64,000 nucleotides of DNA from Corynebacterium incognita (GTDB lineage Bacteria > Actinomycetota > Actinomycetes > Mycobacteriales > Mycobacteriaceae), in assembly GCF_014217255.1 (NCBI RefSeq), contig NZ_CP059404.1, forward strand, positions 2,232,001-2,296,000, read 5' to 3'. The first letter of the stretch is position 1. Every line of letters begins with the position of its first letter. Both the position numbers and the translations under genes were made by a program. Shown piece after piece: positions 39,691 to 48,312 of the stretch. A model generated the notes under the pieces. The model did no database searches. It worked only from the letters and a program-made list of their open reading frames with translations, and was not told where the DNA came from.

Positions 39691-39696
39691 TACGAT
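39691..39696 (+). promoter_or_regulatory. -10 element of gltX (leaderless)
   Basis: TACGAT stands seven bases before the ATG at 39704 and forms an in-frame decoy ATG at 39695. Confidence 0.5.
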
Positions 39697-39703
39697 GGAA
39701 CCC

Positions 39704-41197
39704 ATGACTGAAGTACGCGTTCGATTCTGCCCGTCGCCCACCGGCACTCCGCACGTCGGCATGGTGCGCACCGCCCTGTTCAACTGGGCTTATGCCCGCC
39801 ATACCGGCGGTAAGCTCATCTTCCGCATCGAGGACACTGACGCCGCCCGCGACTCCGAGGAGTCCTACCAGGCCATCATTGATTCTCTGACGTGGCTGGG
39901 CATGGACTGGGACGAAGGCGTCAACGTGGGCGGCCCGCACGAGCCATACCGCCAGTCCCAGCGCGGCGATATCTACCAGGAGATCCTCAACAAGCTTATC
40001 GACGCCGGCCACGTCTACCCGGCGTACTCCACCAACGAGGAAGTCCAGGAGCGTCACAAGGCCGCGGGCCGTGACCCGCAGCTGGGTTACGATAACTACG
40101 ACCGCGACCTCACTGACGAGCAGAAGGCCGCTTTTGAGGCCGAGGGCCGTAAGCCCGTGTGGCGCCTGCGCATGCCGGAGCAAATGTGGGAGTGGACCGA
40201 CCTGGTGCGCGGGGAGATGTCCTTCAAGCCCGAGACCCAGCCGGACTACGTGGTGGCCCGCTCCAATGGTGCCCCGCTGTACACCCTGGTCAACCCCGTC
40301 GACGACGCGCTGATGGGCATCACCCATGTGCTGCGTGGCGAGGATCTGCTCTCCTCGACGCCGCGACAGCTTGCGCTGTACGAGGCCCTCAAGGATATCG
40401 GGGTCGCTGAGTTCACGCCGGAGTTCGGCCACCTGCCATTCGTGATGGGCGAGGGCAACAAGAAGCTTTCCAAGCGCGACCCGGAGTCCAACCTTTTCAA
40501 CCACCGCGACAACGGCATCATCCCCGAGGGGATGCTGAACTACCTGTCGCTGCTGGGTTGGTCCCTGTCTGCGGATCAGGACATCTTCACCATCGACGAG
40601 CTGGTGAAGAACTTTGACATCCAGGATGTTTTGGGCAACCCCGCGCGCTTTGACCAGAAGAAGCTAGAGGCAATCAACGCCGACCACATCCGCCTGCTGG
40701 AACCGGAAGAGTTTGTCTTCCGTCTGCGCAATTACCTCACTGAATACACGGACTTCCCGGCAGACTACGACGGGGAAAAGTTCGCCTTCGCCGCGGATCT
40801 GGTCCACACCCGCATTAAGATGCTGCGCGATGCTTACGATCTTATGAAGTTCCTGGTCGTCCCAGACGCCGAGCTCACCCTGGACGAGAAGGCGGCAAAG
40901 AAGAACCTCAAGGAAGATGCCGTTGAGCCTCTCGACGCCGCGCTGCGCGTCCTCGAGCCCATCGGCGAAGGGGAGTGGAAGACCGACGTCATCGAGGCCG
41001 CGCTGTCAAAGGCTCTCATCGAGGAGCTGGAGCTTAAACCGCGTAAGGCTTACGGCGCACTGCGCGTCGCCGTGTCCGGCGCCGCTGTCTCGCCGCCGCT
41101 GTTCGAGTCTATGGAGCTGCTTGGCCGCGAGTCCACCCTGGCACGCCTTCGTGCAGCACGTGAGTTGACCCCATGGCAGGCTGAGGCTACTCAGTAG
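39704..41197 (+). CDS. gltX: glutamyl-tRNA synthetase
   Basis: A 497-residue class I synthetase that charges tRNA(Glu), and tRNA(Gln) as substrate for GatCAB. The HIGH-like motif is '[17 protein letters not shown]' and the KMSKS-like motif is '[10 protein letters not shown]'. With GatCAB encoded in the same window, it is expected to be non-discriminating. Three tRNA genes, for Gln and Glu, lie just downstream. ATG 39704 ('[14 protein letters not shown]') is chosen over the ATG at 39695, which overlaps the -10 box. A strong terminator follows. Confidence 0.97.
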   Translation: MTEVRVRFCPSPTGTPHVGMVRTALFNWAYARHTGGKLIFRIEDTDAARDSEESYQAIIDSLTWLGMDWDEGVNVGGPHEPYRQSQRGDIYQEILNKLIDAGHVYPAYSTNEEVQERHKAAGRDPQLGYDNYDRDLTDEQKAAFEAEGRKPVWRLRMPEQMWEWTDLVRGEMSFKPETQPDYVVARSNGAPLYTLVNPVDDALMGITHVLRGEDLLSSTPRQLALYEALKDIGVAEFTPEFGHLPFVMGEGNKKLSKRDPESNLFNHRDNGIIPEGMLNYLSLLGWSLSADQDIFTIDELVKNFDIQDVLGNPARFDQKKLEAINADHIRLLEPEEFVFRLRNYLTEYTDFPADYDGEKFAFAADLVHTRIKMLRDAYDLMKFLVVPDAELTLDEKAAKKNLKEDAVEPLDAALRVLEPIGEGEWKTDVIEAALSKALIEELELKPRKAYGALRVAVSGAAVSPPLFESMELLGRESTLARLRAARELTPWQAEATQ

Positions 41198-41220
41198 CCG
41201 CTCAGGGGGAAACCTTGTCT

Positions 41221-41256
41221 AGTCGGGCGCCGGATGTCTTCCGGCGCCCGACTTTC
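41221..41256 (+). terminator. terminator after gltX
   Basis: Thirteen-base perfect arms (AGTCGGGCGCCGG and its complement at 41241-41253) with a seven-base loop are followed by TTCT. Confidence 0.85.
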
Positions 41257-41329
41257 TGTGCAGGTTATCAGCGCTACGGCCTGCAACATTAAGAACGCGC
41301 CGATATTTCTCTTAGGTTTTCCGGTTTTA

Positions 41330-41359
41330 TTGCGTCGACGGTCTAGTGCGCCATAAAGT
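41330..41359 (+). promoter_or_regulatory. promoter of the SDR gene
   Basis: TTGCGT (41330-41335), an 18-base spacer and TAAAGT (41354-41359) precede the ATG at 41367 by seven bases. Leaderless. Confidence 0.45.
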
Positions 41360-41366
41360 CATATTC

Positions 41367-42147
41367 ATGGCTCCCCGGATATTTGTCACTGGTGCGGCAG
41401 ACGGAGTCGGCGCTGCCGTCGTCCGCCACTTCGCGCAACGCGGGTGGCTCGTGGGGGCCTACGACTCCCGAGAACCTGACTACTCCGAACGTGCCCCTGA
41501 GCTCGTGGGCCTTACAACGATTTTTCCAGGGCAGCTTGACGTTACCGGGGCCGCAGAGTGGGGTAGCGCCCTTTCAGAATTCGCGTGGCGCAGCAACGGC
41601 CCTGTTAACGCCGTTGCCAATTGTGCAGGCTTGCTTATCGACGATCCTTGGGCCCAAGCCGGGCGTGAACAGCTCGAGCTTCTTGTTCATGCCCATTCCA
41701 CGGGCCTCATTCTGGGGGCTCGCGCCGCGGCGTCGTACCTTGCTGACTCTGGTGGCCAACTCATCAACGTCTTCACCGTGACGGCTGACGAGGCGCGGCA
41801 CGTCGGCGGCCGCTTGGACGCGATCCAATCCACAGTGCGGTCCCTCACGGACAAGCAGCGCGCCGAGTGCCGCGGGCAGGGAGCGCACGGCGTACGCATC
41901 GTAGACTTCGTCCCAGTGTGTGTACTGCCTTAACGGCATCACCACCATGACGTTGACCCACCGCGAGAACAACCTGACATCGCCCAGTGCGATCGCTACG
42001 CAAGTCTGGGAAGCGCTCCATCCCAGCAACGCAATCCAGTACGGTCACGTTCACTACGGTCAAGCACCACGGGACCGGGCCTACGCGGCCGTGACGGCGT
42101 ATTTGTCAGATCGGGTGGCGAACTTTGTCCGCAAAGTCTTTGGCTAA
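41367..42147 (+). pseudogene. short-chain dehydrogenase/reductase gene, probably frameshifted
   Basis: The first frame (41367-41933, 188 residues) has the SDR cofactor motif 'VTGAADGVGAAVV' and continues through 'VANCAGLL' (the N-A-G motif). It stops right after 'VRIVDFVPV'. The next frame, from 41920 to 42147, continues with 'YCLNGITTMTLTHRENN' and ends 'AAVTAYLSDRVANFVRKVFG', which fits as the missing C-terminal 75 residues of a 255-residue SDR. The break lies at a GTGTGTGT run (41916-41923), where a slip would be easy. The catalytic Tyr-x-x-x-Lys is also not visible. It may be an inactive gene or a sequencing error. Confidence 0.55.
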
Positions 42148-42196
42148 ACTTCTGGAGAGTTCATTCAACCGCGAAAACATAGTCTGTGCTGGCGAT

Positions 42197-42226
42197 TTGT
42201 CCGAATAACGCTGTTGTGGTTATAGT
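42197..42226 (+). promoter_or_regulatory. promoter of the tRNA-Gln/tRNA-Glu pair
   Basis: TTGTCC (42197-42202), an 18-base spacer and TATAGT (42221-42226). It lies about 80 bases before tRNA-Gln. Confidence 0.5.
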
Positions 42227-42308
42227 TATTAACCGTTGCGCAGGAAGCCAACACCACAGCGAAAGCCGGACTGGCCAAGCGTACGGTGGAAAGTTTCAGA
42301 GCAACAAA

Positions 42309-42380
42309 TGCCCTATGGTGTAATTGGCAACACAGCGGTTTCTGGTACCGTCATTCTAGGTTCGAGTCCTGGTAGGGCAG
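42309..42380 (+). tRNA. tRNA-Gln (anticodon CTG)
   Basis: A 72-base cloverleaf. Acceptor arms TGCCCTA and TAGGGCA pair fully with G as the discriminator base. The anticodon loop is TTTCTGGT (CTG). The T arm has the standard GTTCGAGTC loop region. CCA is not encoded. Confidence 0.93.
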
Positions 42381-42407
42381 CAGCGGATATCTATTCGCGT
42401 CCTATAT

Positions 42408-42480
42408 GCCCCGTTCGTCTAGCGGCCTAGGACGCCGGCCTCTCACGCCGGTAACACGGGTTCAAATCCCGTACGGGGTA
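42408..42480 (+). tRNA. tRNA-Glu (anticodon CTC), first copy
   Basis: A 73-base cloverleaf. Acceptor arms GCCCCGT and ACGGGGT pair with one G-T at the end and discriminator A. The anticodon loop is CCTCTCAC (CTC). The sequence from 42408 to 42484 is identical to the second copy at 46215-46291. Confidence 0.93.
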
Positions 42481-42490
42481 CAACACGGAA

Positions 42491-42519
42491 GTCCCGAGCG
42501 TTTATCGCTCGGGACTTTT
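42491..42519 (+). terminator. terminator of the first tRNA unit
   Basis: Ten-base perfect arms GTCCCGAGCG and CGCTCGGGAC with a five-base loop are followed by TTTT. Confidence 0.88.
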
Positions 42520-42676
42520 GCTTTGTCTAGGGTTTTGGCTATGCCCTCGCCGTTACTGCGGCACAGGAAACTCGGAGGAACGGGAAAGTCACGTGAGTAG
42601 TGACGGGTAACGATTTTTTGGGCAGCGATAGATGGAGTGCGCGCATTCCGTTCGCCGCCGAGCGGGGCGCTCATTA

Positions 42677-42684
42677 TTTTTGTT
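42677..42684. repeat. left copy of the 8-bp target duplication (TTTTTGTT)
   Basis: Directly abuts the left inverted repeat and is identical to 44085-44092. Confidence 0.85.
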
Positions 42685-42734
42685 GGGTTAAGTAGCAAAA
42701 AGTGTGTCTGCCGGCGTGTCGTCGGCATCGGGGG

Positions 42735-43922
42735 TTAGCGTAGTGGGCCTTTCCGGATTCTGATGTCGGGGTCGTAGGTGTCTGGGATAGTGTTGTCGTA
42801 GAAGGCTGGGCGTCCGGTTTCTTGGTCGGCTGCGTTGTGGTCTTCAGGTTCTAGGTCGTTGACTTTGGCGAGTTGATCTAGTCCGAAGTTGCACTGCCTG
42901 GCGATTTGTAATGGGTCGTCAGGCAGTTGCGTTTTGCTGTGCAGCCACCACTCGAGCATGCGCCGTTGTCGCTCTCCTGAACGCCCTCTGTGTATTCGGG
43001 CTAAGAGCTTGAGTTGGGAGTTGATTGCTCCTTCCAGGCTGTTTGTCGTCGATGCCCATTGTGGGTTGATGGATTTCGGGTCGGGTTCGATGTAGGTAAA
43101 CAAGAATCCTTTCTTCGATAGGTTCAGCAACGACATGTAGGCCTGGCGCACGCGTGGGTGGGTGTATTCCCAGGTTTTTGTGGCGGTGCGTCGGTCTTTG
43201 GGCAGTGGTGTCTTTTCGTTGAGGAAGTCGTGGTAGACCTGCCCGTATTCGTGTAGGTGGACTGTCCATTGCGCTGCTTGTTCCGCTGTAGAAACAGCGG
43301 TGAGCTGTAGTGCTAGTTGGTAGATGGCTTGTCCTGCAGGGGTGCGTGGCCGGCTGGTGGTGTAGCGGCGTACGACGCGTTGTGCGTGGACGAGGCAGCG
43401 TTGAATTTTGGTGTTGGGCCACAGCTTTTTAATCGCGCTATATGCGCCGCGTCCGCCGTCCATGACAACGCATAGCGGCGGCGCTAGTTGGCTGAGCAGT
43501 TCTAGGTAGGCCTGTGTTGATTCGGCTTTCGCCCAGTGCCAGGTGATGACATGGGTGCGGGTAGCGGCGATAAGCAGGCATCCTGCGGCGGTGTAGGGGC
43601 CGTCGATAAAGACCTGGTCAAAGATGCGTTCCGGGTCGACCGTGTTGGGGATGTCGATAAGCCACAACGGCCGGAAGCGTCGATCCATACTCCACCTGCT
43701 TAGCCCACGTTCCTGAGCGATGGCGCTAAGCGTTTTATGCGCGGTGACGTAGGCGTGGAAATCGAGGAAATCTTGGGTGTGGCGCTTATCCGTCCTGGAA
43801 CGTGTCAGGGATTGTCCGCAGCTGGGTGCGGTGCAGCGCCAGCGGGTTTTGCCTGCTTTTGTTGTGCCGTTTTTCTTCATCGCCCCTGCACAACCGGGAC
43901 ATCGTGGTCTGTTTGTAGTCAC
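42735..43922 (-). CDS. IS1249-type transposase (IS256 family, DDE)
   Basis: About 395 residues. An N-terminal zinc ribbon ('RPRCPGCAGAMKKNG', then 'RWRCTAPSCGQS') is followed by a helix-turn-helix-like stretch. The DDE residues are Asp in 'VFIDGPYTAAG', Asp in 'VVMDGGRGAYSAI' and Glu in 'TTNSLEGAINSQL'. The order is that of the IS256 superfamily. Start codons are unclear: TTG at 43937 and GTG at 43922 are both possible, and neither has a ribosome binding site. I used the GTG. The frame is undamaged, so the element may be active. Confidence 0.9.
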   Translation of the reverse strand: MTTNRPRCPGCAGAMKKNGTTKAGKTRWRCTAPSCGQSLTRSRTDKRHTQDFLDFHAYVTAHKTLSAIAQERGLSRWSMDRRFRPLWLIDIPNTVDPERIFDQVFIDGPYTAAGCLLIAATRTHVITWHWAKAESTQAYLELLSQLAPPLCVVMDGGRGAYSAIKKLWPNTKIQRCLVHAQRVVRRYTTSRPRTPAGQAIYQLALQLTAVSTAEQAAQWTVHLHEYGQVYHDFLNEKTPLPKDRRTATKTWEYTHPRVRQAYMSLLNLSKKGFLFTYIEPDPKSINPQWASTTNSLEGAINSQLKLLARIHRGRSGERQRRMLEWWLHSKTQLPDDPLQIARQCNFGLDQLAKVNDLEPEDHNAADQETGRPAFYDNTIPDTYDPDIRIRKGPLR

Positions 43923-44060
43923 CGAACTAGCAAACAAGATCCGCTTACCACACCAGCTCGTCAGATCCCGGTATTGAACGAAAACGGAGGTGGAATAACG
44001 CCGCAGACGTTATTCCACCCTGATTTATCTACTCTTACCAGCATGTATCACGGTTTACTG

Positions 44061-44084
44061 GACACACTTTTTGCTACTTAACCC
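44061..44084. repeat. right terminal inverted repeat of the insertion sequence
   Basis: Perfect complement of 42685-42708. The left copy is at those positions. Confidence 0.9.
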
Positions 44085-44092
44085 TTTTTGTT
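44085..44092. repeat. right copy of the 8-bp target duplication (TTTTTGTT)
   Basis: Directly abuts the right inverted repeat and is identical to 42677-42684. Confidence 0.85.
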
Positions 44093-44168
44093 CGGGAACA
44101 TTCAGTGCCTGTGGTGTATCAGACGTTGTGAAAGTTCACATCATCTATCGCTTCGAAGGAGCGTCGCT

Positions 44169-44888
44169 ATGAAACGTGCATCACTACTGTCTGTCTTACT
44201 CGCCGGCGCAATGACTCTTGCCTCGTGTGGAATGGTCGACAACATCACCGGGGGTTCGGAGTCCGATAAGGAACCGATCGTCGGTGAGACCAACACTGCC
44301 GCGGAAGCTTCAGGACCTGCCGAGTCTACAGAGTCTGCTCAGGCGTCGTCCGAGACCTCAAAGGCTGAAGCGGAAACAGAGTCTGCACCGAGTTCCGCGG
44401 CTGGAGACGAGGAATACATCCAGGGCGGTGAGGAATTCGCGGTCGAAGGTTCCACGGCAACATTGACCGGTACCGTCCCGGAGGAGTGGTACGGCGGCGT
44501 CAAGCCGGGGCAGAGCGACACCGTCGCAATGCAGGACGCGGAAAGCCTTCAAGACTCTAGCCTGTTGCCCCAGGCCGTGGACATCTCCATCGTTCCCAAG
44601 AGCCTTCACAAGGGCGTGAAGGCCAAGCCCTACCTCGACGCCCAGCTCAAGGGAGACAACGCTGAGGGGCGCACCCAGCAGAAGAAGCTTGACGACATCA
44701 CCATCGACGGTGAGAACGCCTACGGTTTCACCTTCGTCGGCGAGGAGTTCAATTCCAACGAGATGGAAGCCCGAATGTACGTCGTGGAAAAGGACGGTGA
44801 CTATTTCGGCATCGCCGGTGTGACGGACCCGAAGGCCCCCGACTGGGATGATTTCGAGGAGTTGCTCGAATCCATCCGTTTCAAGTAG
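44169..44888 (+). CDS. lipoprotein of the tandem small-lipoprotein family, member 1
   Basis: A 239-residue protein. The signal peptide ends in the lipobox 'LASC' (cysteine near residue 19) and is followed by about 60 residues of Ser/Glu/Ala-rich linker. The compact C-terminal domain runs from about residue 78 and ends 'DWDDFEELLESIRFK'. It recalls LpqN-type actinobacterial lipoprotein domains, but the match is weak. GAAGGA stands eight bases before ATG 44169. Two diverged relatives follow downstream and a fourth lies at 47505. It is the only intact full-length copy in the first cluster. The function is unknown. Confidence 0.75.
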   Translation: MKRASLLSVLLAGAMTLASCGMVDNITGGSESDKEPIVGETNTAAEASGPAESTESAQASSETSKAEAETESAPSSAAGDEEYIQGGEEFAVEGSTATLTGTVPEEWYGGVKPGQSDTVAMQDAESLQDSSLLPQAVDISIVPKSLHKGVKAKPYLDAQLKGDNAEGRTQQKKLDDITIDGENAYGFTFVGEEFNSNEMEARMYVVEKDGDYFGIAGVTDPKAPDWDDFEELLESIRFK

Positions 44889-44926
44889 CCCACCAAAATA
44901 TGCACTAGTTCCGCAGCACAAGTACA

Positions 44927-45265
44927 ATGTCTACCTCGGCGGAGGGGGTGCGCATTGAGATCGAATCCTTTGCTGTAGGCAAGCAGAATCAAAGGCTCAG
45001 TCTGGCCGGGTACCGCGTCCGGCGTATGCGCTCGTTAGAACACCACGTCACGCCGCTCAGCTTGGATAGTCCCTTTCTTGTAGGAGGCCAACCGGTGGTG
45101 GGATTTACCTACCAAGAGTGCCCCGAGACAGGGAGCAGTGTGCAGGTTGAGGAGTGGATTGTGCGTGGCGACGACATGTGGGTCATCGTGCGTGGTGCTG
45201 CGCCGAAGGGATCTGATCACTGGAGCGCATTCGAGAAGTTCCGAGTTAATCTCACAATTTCCTAG
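44927..45265 (+). CDS. protein resembling the C-terminal domain of the adjacent lipoprotein, no signal peptide
   Basis: A 112-residue protein. The stretch 'GGQPVVGFTYQECPETG', then 'VQVEEWIVRGDDMWVIVRG' and 'HWSAFEKFRVNLTIS', lines up with 'GENAYGFTFVGEE', 'VVEKDGDYFGIAGV' and 'WDDFEELLESIRF' of the preceding lipoprotein. No signal peptide or lipobox is present, so it would be cytoplasmic, or the N-terminal part was lost. The start is uncertain: a GTG at 44948 after a GGAGGGG run is also in frame. It may be a remnant. Confidence 0.5.
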   Translation: MSTSAEGVRIEIESFAVGKQNQRLSLAGYRVRRMRSLEHHVTPLSLDSPFLVGGQPVVGFTYQECPETGSSVQVEEWIVRGDDMWVIVRGAAPKGSDHWSAFEKFRVNLTIS

Positions 45266-45336
45266 GCAGACCACACGTGGCACTAGCTTTTATGCGATAT
45301 TGATCTACAGGTAACAACTTAAAATAAGGAAACGTC

Positions 45337-46144
45337 GTGAAAAATCACTTCCTCTCCTCGCGAGGCTCGCGGCCTGCAGCCTCGTCGTAGGCGGCTGTAG
45401 CGGTGATTCCGCGCTCAGCACTGGACACAAAGCCGACTCCCGAGGTGCCGACTCTGACGTCGTCAACCCCTCCAACCTGGCTCAGCACACCGCACCTGCC
45501 GCAGTGCCGGGTGACGGCGGGGCGTCGACAAGCAACGCCAACTCTGCGGACGCCACGGTTGTGGTGGGCGATGACGCCATGTCAGGCGAGGAACGCAGTC
45601 GCTAGCAGAAAAGAGGAACAACTCCACCATCAAGTTTCTCACCATTGAGCCAAACCAGCCCTTCGTCATTCGTGGCAAGGAGTCGGAAATCCACGGCGTC
45701 ATGCCGGGGGATAAGTACGCCAAAGTCATCGGCGAAATCCCGGCTGACATCCGCACTTCTGACATCGATAGTCAAGGTCTGAAGAACACCTACTCCAACG
45801 TCGTGGCTTATATCTCGCATTTTGATGAATCCATCATGCGCGGGCGTTCTGTGGACGAGTTCGTGCGTTATTTCTCGGAGGACCGCAGGAAACAGTACGT
45901 GGAGACCGAAATCTTAGAAACTCGCACCATCCTGGGGCAGGAAGCCACGGGGCTGATGCAATACGAGGAGTTCGAGGGCGGCCTCATGGTTCGGCACTTC
46001 ACCTATTTCGTCACCTTTGAAGACGACGTTTATGCCATTGGTGGTGACCTCATCGACCAGAGCTCCGACGATCCAGAACCCATTTTCAAGATTCTGGATG
46101 ACATGGGCCTGAGTGGGCATGTGAGTGCAAGCAGAGCGCTGTAA
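45337..46144 (+). pseudogene. broken lipoprotein gene of the same family
   Basis: A good ribosome binding site (AAGGAAA) precedes GTG 45337. The first frame dies after a few codons. If one A is added to the run of five A at 45340-45344, the frame reads 'VKKSLPLLARLAACS' then 'LVVGGCSGDSA', a clean lipoprotein signal. It continues through a Ser/Ala/Asp-rich linker and stops at 45603-45605. A second shift between about 45573 and 45602 joins it to a frame that runs to 46144 and ends in the family domain ('GLMQYEEFEGG', 'VTFEDDVYAIGGD'). Two frameshifts make it a pseudogene, unless the C-terminal part is translated alone from about 45701. Confidence 0.65.
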
Positions 46145-46214
46145 ACGGTCTTTGACCTCATGATTTGGCGAATGGGACGGCGGCGGTTAATGTTATGGAG
46201 TCCGTAAGGAACGC

Positions 46215-46287
46215 GCCCCGTTCGTCTAGCGGCCTAGGACGCCGGCCTCTCACGCCGGTAACACGGGTTCAAATCCCGTACGGGGTA
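46215..46287 (+). tRNA. tRNA-Glu (anticodon CTC), second copy
   Basis: Identical to 42408-42480. The identity extends four bases downstream (CAAC) and then ends, so it is a true gene duplication rather than a long repeat. Confidence 0.93.
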
Positions 46288-46294
46288 CAACGTT

Positions 46295-46326
46295 GGTCCC
46301 GAGCTCTGATGAGTTCGGGACCTTTT
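46295..46326 (+). terminator. terminator of the second tRNA-Glu
   Basis: Arms GGTCCCGAGCTC and GAGTTCGGGACC (one G-T) with a TGAT loop are followed by TTTT. The arms resemble those of the first tRNA terminator. Confidence 0.85.
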
Positions 46327-46496
46327 GTCATAGCTGACGCGGGAAGGCAGAACTCACCGGTATGGCGCGGTATGGTGAGGTTCCCCCGCCGTGGTGGTGA
46401 TGTGCGACTCAGTTGCGTGTAATACAGGTAACGGGTGGTGGCATTGCCGAGATGGTGTAGGGGAGTGTTATTTATCAACTTTGAATTGGAGAATCC

Positions 46497-47243
46497 ATGC
46501 ATCCGAGCATGACATCCCGCCTCGCAGCCGAGCTGCTGGGCACCTTCGTGCTGGTATTCGGCGGTTGCGGCAGCGCAATCTTTGCCGCCAGCGTTTTGTC
46601 CGCAGACAACGAGAACGTGAACATGGGCATCGGCTTCGCCGGTGTCGCCCTTGCTTTTGGTTTGACCGTACTCATCATGGCCTACGCCGTAGGTCACATT
46701 TCTGGTGGTCACTTCAACCCGGCCGTGACCCTGGGCGCCTTCCTCGCGGGACGCCTGGAAGCCAAGGCTGTGCTGCCATACATGGTTACCCAGGTCATCG
46801 GTGCGTCACTGGCCGGTGGCGCGCTCTACCTCATCGCCAGCGGCAAGGAGGGCTTCAGCGCCGTAGAGTCTGGCTTTGCCACCAACGGTTACGGCGAGCT
46901 CTCGCCGGACGGCTACTCCCTGGTCGCGGTTCTCCTGGCGGAGACCATCCTCACTGCCATTTTCCTGTACGTCATTCTGGGCGCTACCGATGAGCGCGCG
47001 CCGCAAGGCTTCGCACCGGTGGCTATCGGTCTGGCACTCACTCTGATCCACTTGGTGTCCATCCCGATCTCTAACACCTCCGTGAACCCGGCCCGCTCCC
47101 TGGGGGTCGCCTGGTTTGCAGGCTCCGAGCCACTGATGCAGGTGTGGGCTTTCATTGTGGCCCCACTGGTAGGCGCGGCTATTGCTGGCCTGACCTACAA
47201 GTCGCTGTTCCCGAACACCTCTGAAGAGGTTCTGGAGCGCTAG
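46497..47243 (+). CDS. aqpZ: aquaporin Z-type water channel
   Basis: A 248-residue MIP-family protein with six membrane segments. Both NPA boxes are present ('[13 protein letters not shown]' and '[13 protein letters not shown]'). The region '[19 protein letters not shown]' is very close to E. coli AqpZ, including the selectivity-filter His, Thr-region and Arg, so a water channel rather than a glycerol facilitator is expected. GGAG is six bases before ATG 46497. It has its own downstream terminator. Confidence 0.93.
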   Translation: MHPSMTSRLAAELLGTFVLVFGGCGSAIFAASVLSADNENVNMGIGFAGVALAFGLTVLIMAYAVGHISGGHFNPAVTLGAFLAGRLEAKAVLPYMVTQVIGASLAGGALYLIASGKEGFSAVESGFATNGYGELSPDGYSLVAVLLAETILTAIFLYVILGATDERAPQGFAPVAIGLALTLIHLVSIPISNTSVNPARSLGVAWFAGSEPLMQVWAFIVAPLVGAAIAGLTYKSLFPNTSEEVLER

Positions 47244-47291
47244 AAACAGCAGTCTGGCTGCCTGCAGCGCAGTGAGACCCCATGAACTAAG

Positions 47292-47320
47292 GCGGGTGCC
47301 CGGCGGGTGCCCGCTCTTTT
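47292..47320 (+). terminator. terminator after aqpZ
   Basis: GCGGG (47292-47296) pairs with CCCGC (47310-47314), and an inner CCC/GGG pair strengthens it; TCTTTTT follows. Confidence 0.7.
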
Positions 47321-47504
47321 TGTACCCGCACTTGAACGTCCGGCTGGGGGGAGTCTTTCCGCACGGTGTGTCGGATGAAAGAAGGGGGCGCTTTTGTCGA
47401 GCGCAAGGCGCGAGTTACCTATATTATTCCCCTTAAGCATTAGTGCATGTGTACTCACTTGATGACAGCAGCAGTGGCTGCTCATAGTCTTGGAAGGAAA
47501 ATCC

Positions 47505-48263
47505 ATGAGCCCGATGAATCTGATGAACAAGCCTGCCCTCCTGTGCGTCACCGTGGTCACCGTGGCAGGACTTGGCCTTTCTGGCTGCTCCGCCGTACAG
47601 GAGGCCATCGGCGGTGGAGAGAAGGAAGATTCCGCGTCCAGTGGCGACGGCAACACCGGCAAGGCGGTGGGCGAGGGAGCACAGGCCGGTGAAGGCGCCG
47701 AAGGTGAGGGTGCCGAGGGTGGAGAGAAGAAGGACGGCGGCATGTTCGACGGCCTGTTCAGCAACGCCACCGAACACACGGTGGAGTTCGAGGGCGGCGA
47801 GGCCATTGTCAAGGCACCGGAAGACTGGACCGCCAAGAGCGAGGAGATGCTCGAAGAGATGGGCATGTCTGGCGTTAATATCCTGAGTCCGGAGGCGCAG
47901 GAGCTCCCGGAGCTGGAGGCCGGGGCCGGTGGAGCTATCACCGTGATGGTGGCCAAGCGTGATGGACAGTTCGTTCAGGACGCAAAGACCATGGCGGAAT
48001 TCAGCGCTGCGGACGCCGAGGGCAACAACGCGCAGGCGGGAATCAAGACCGAGTACAAGGGCGAGACCACATTGGACGGCAAGACCGCCCACGAGGTGAC
48101 CACGTCCGGCAAGGCCGGCGACAAGGACATCGAGGGCTTTGGCTACATGATGGACCTCGGTGAGACGCACGTCCTCACCGTGAGCGCGACCGGTGAGAAG
48201 GGCTCGGACAACGTCAAGAAGGCCAAGAAATTCGTGGAGAAGACCAAGATCAACATCAAGTAG
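47505..48263 (+). CDS. lipoprotein of the small-lipoprotein family, distant member
   Basis: A 252-residue protein. The signal peptide ends in the lipobox 'GLSGC' (near residue 26). A Gly/Glu-rich linker of about 50 residues follows, and the C-terminal domain ends 'KKFVEKTKINIK'. Its segment 'DGKTAHEVTTSG' then 'FGYMMDLGETHVLTVSATG' has the same layout as the domain in the gene at 44169. AAGGA lies just upstream of ATG 47505; a TTG 15 bases earlier is also in frame. The role is unknown; it is probably an outer-face envelope protein. Confidence 0.7.
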   Translation: MSPMNLMNKPALLCVTVVTVAGLGLSGCSAVQEAIGGGEKEDSASSGDGNTGKAVGEGAQAGEGAEGEGAEGGEKKDGGMFDGLFSNATEHTVEFEGGEAIVKAPEDWTAKSEEMLEEMGMSGVNILSPEAQELPELEAGAGGAITVMVAKRDGQFVQDAKTMAEFSAADAEGNNAQAGIKTEYKGETTLDGKTAHEVTTSGKAGDKDIEGFGYMMDLGETHVLTVSATGEKGSDNVKKAKKFVEKTKINIK

Positions 48264-48312
48264 CCGGGCTTCATTCATGGCGGCCGATGCCGCCACACGG
48301 CGATTGCAGTGC

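Larger units (their letters stand above)
42685..44084 (-). mobile_element. insertion sequence of the IS256 family (IS1249-like), intact
   Basis: A 1,400-base element with perfect 24-base terminal inverted repeats at 42685-42708 and 44061-44084 (each begins GGGTTAAGTAGC when read inward). It is flanked by the eight-base direct repeat TTTTTGTT. Length, ends and target duplication fit the IS256 family. It contains one transposase gene on the minus strand. The perfect repeats suggest a recent insertion. It landed between the tRNA-Glu terminator and the first lipoprotein gene. Confidence 0.93.

Noticed and set aside
41920..42147. 75-residue frame as an independent gene
   Set aside because: No ribosome binding site; its sequence fits the missing end of the SDR just upstream.
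45403..45648. 81-residue frame as a separate gene
   Set aside because: It lies in the wrong frame relative to the lipoprotein remnant and has no ribosome binding site; the third frame gives the meaningful signal peptide and linker.
42408..46287. tRNA-Glu repeats as attachment sites of an integrated island
   Set aside because: There is no integrase or phage gene between them, the repeats are complete tRNA genes with separate terminators, and the only mobile gene is an IS transposase with its own target duplication.
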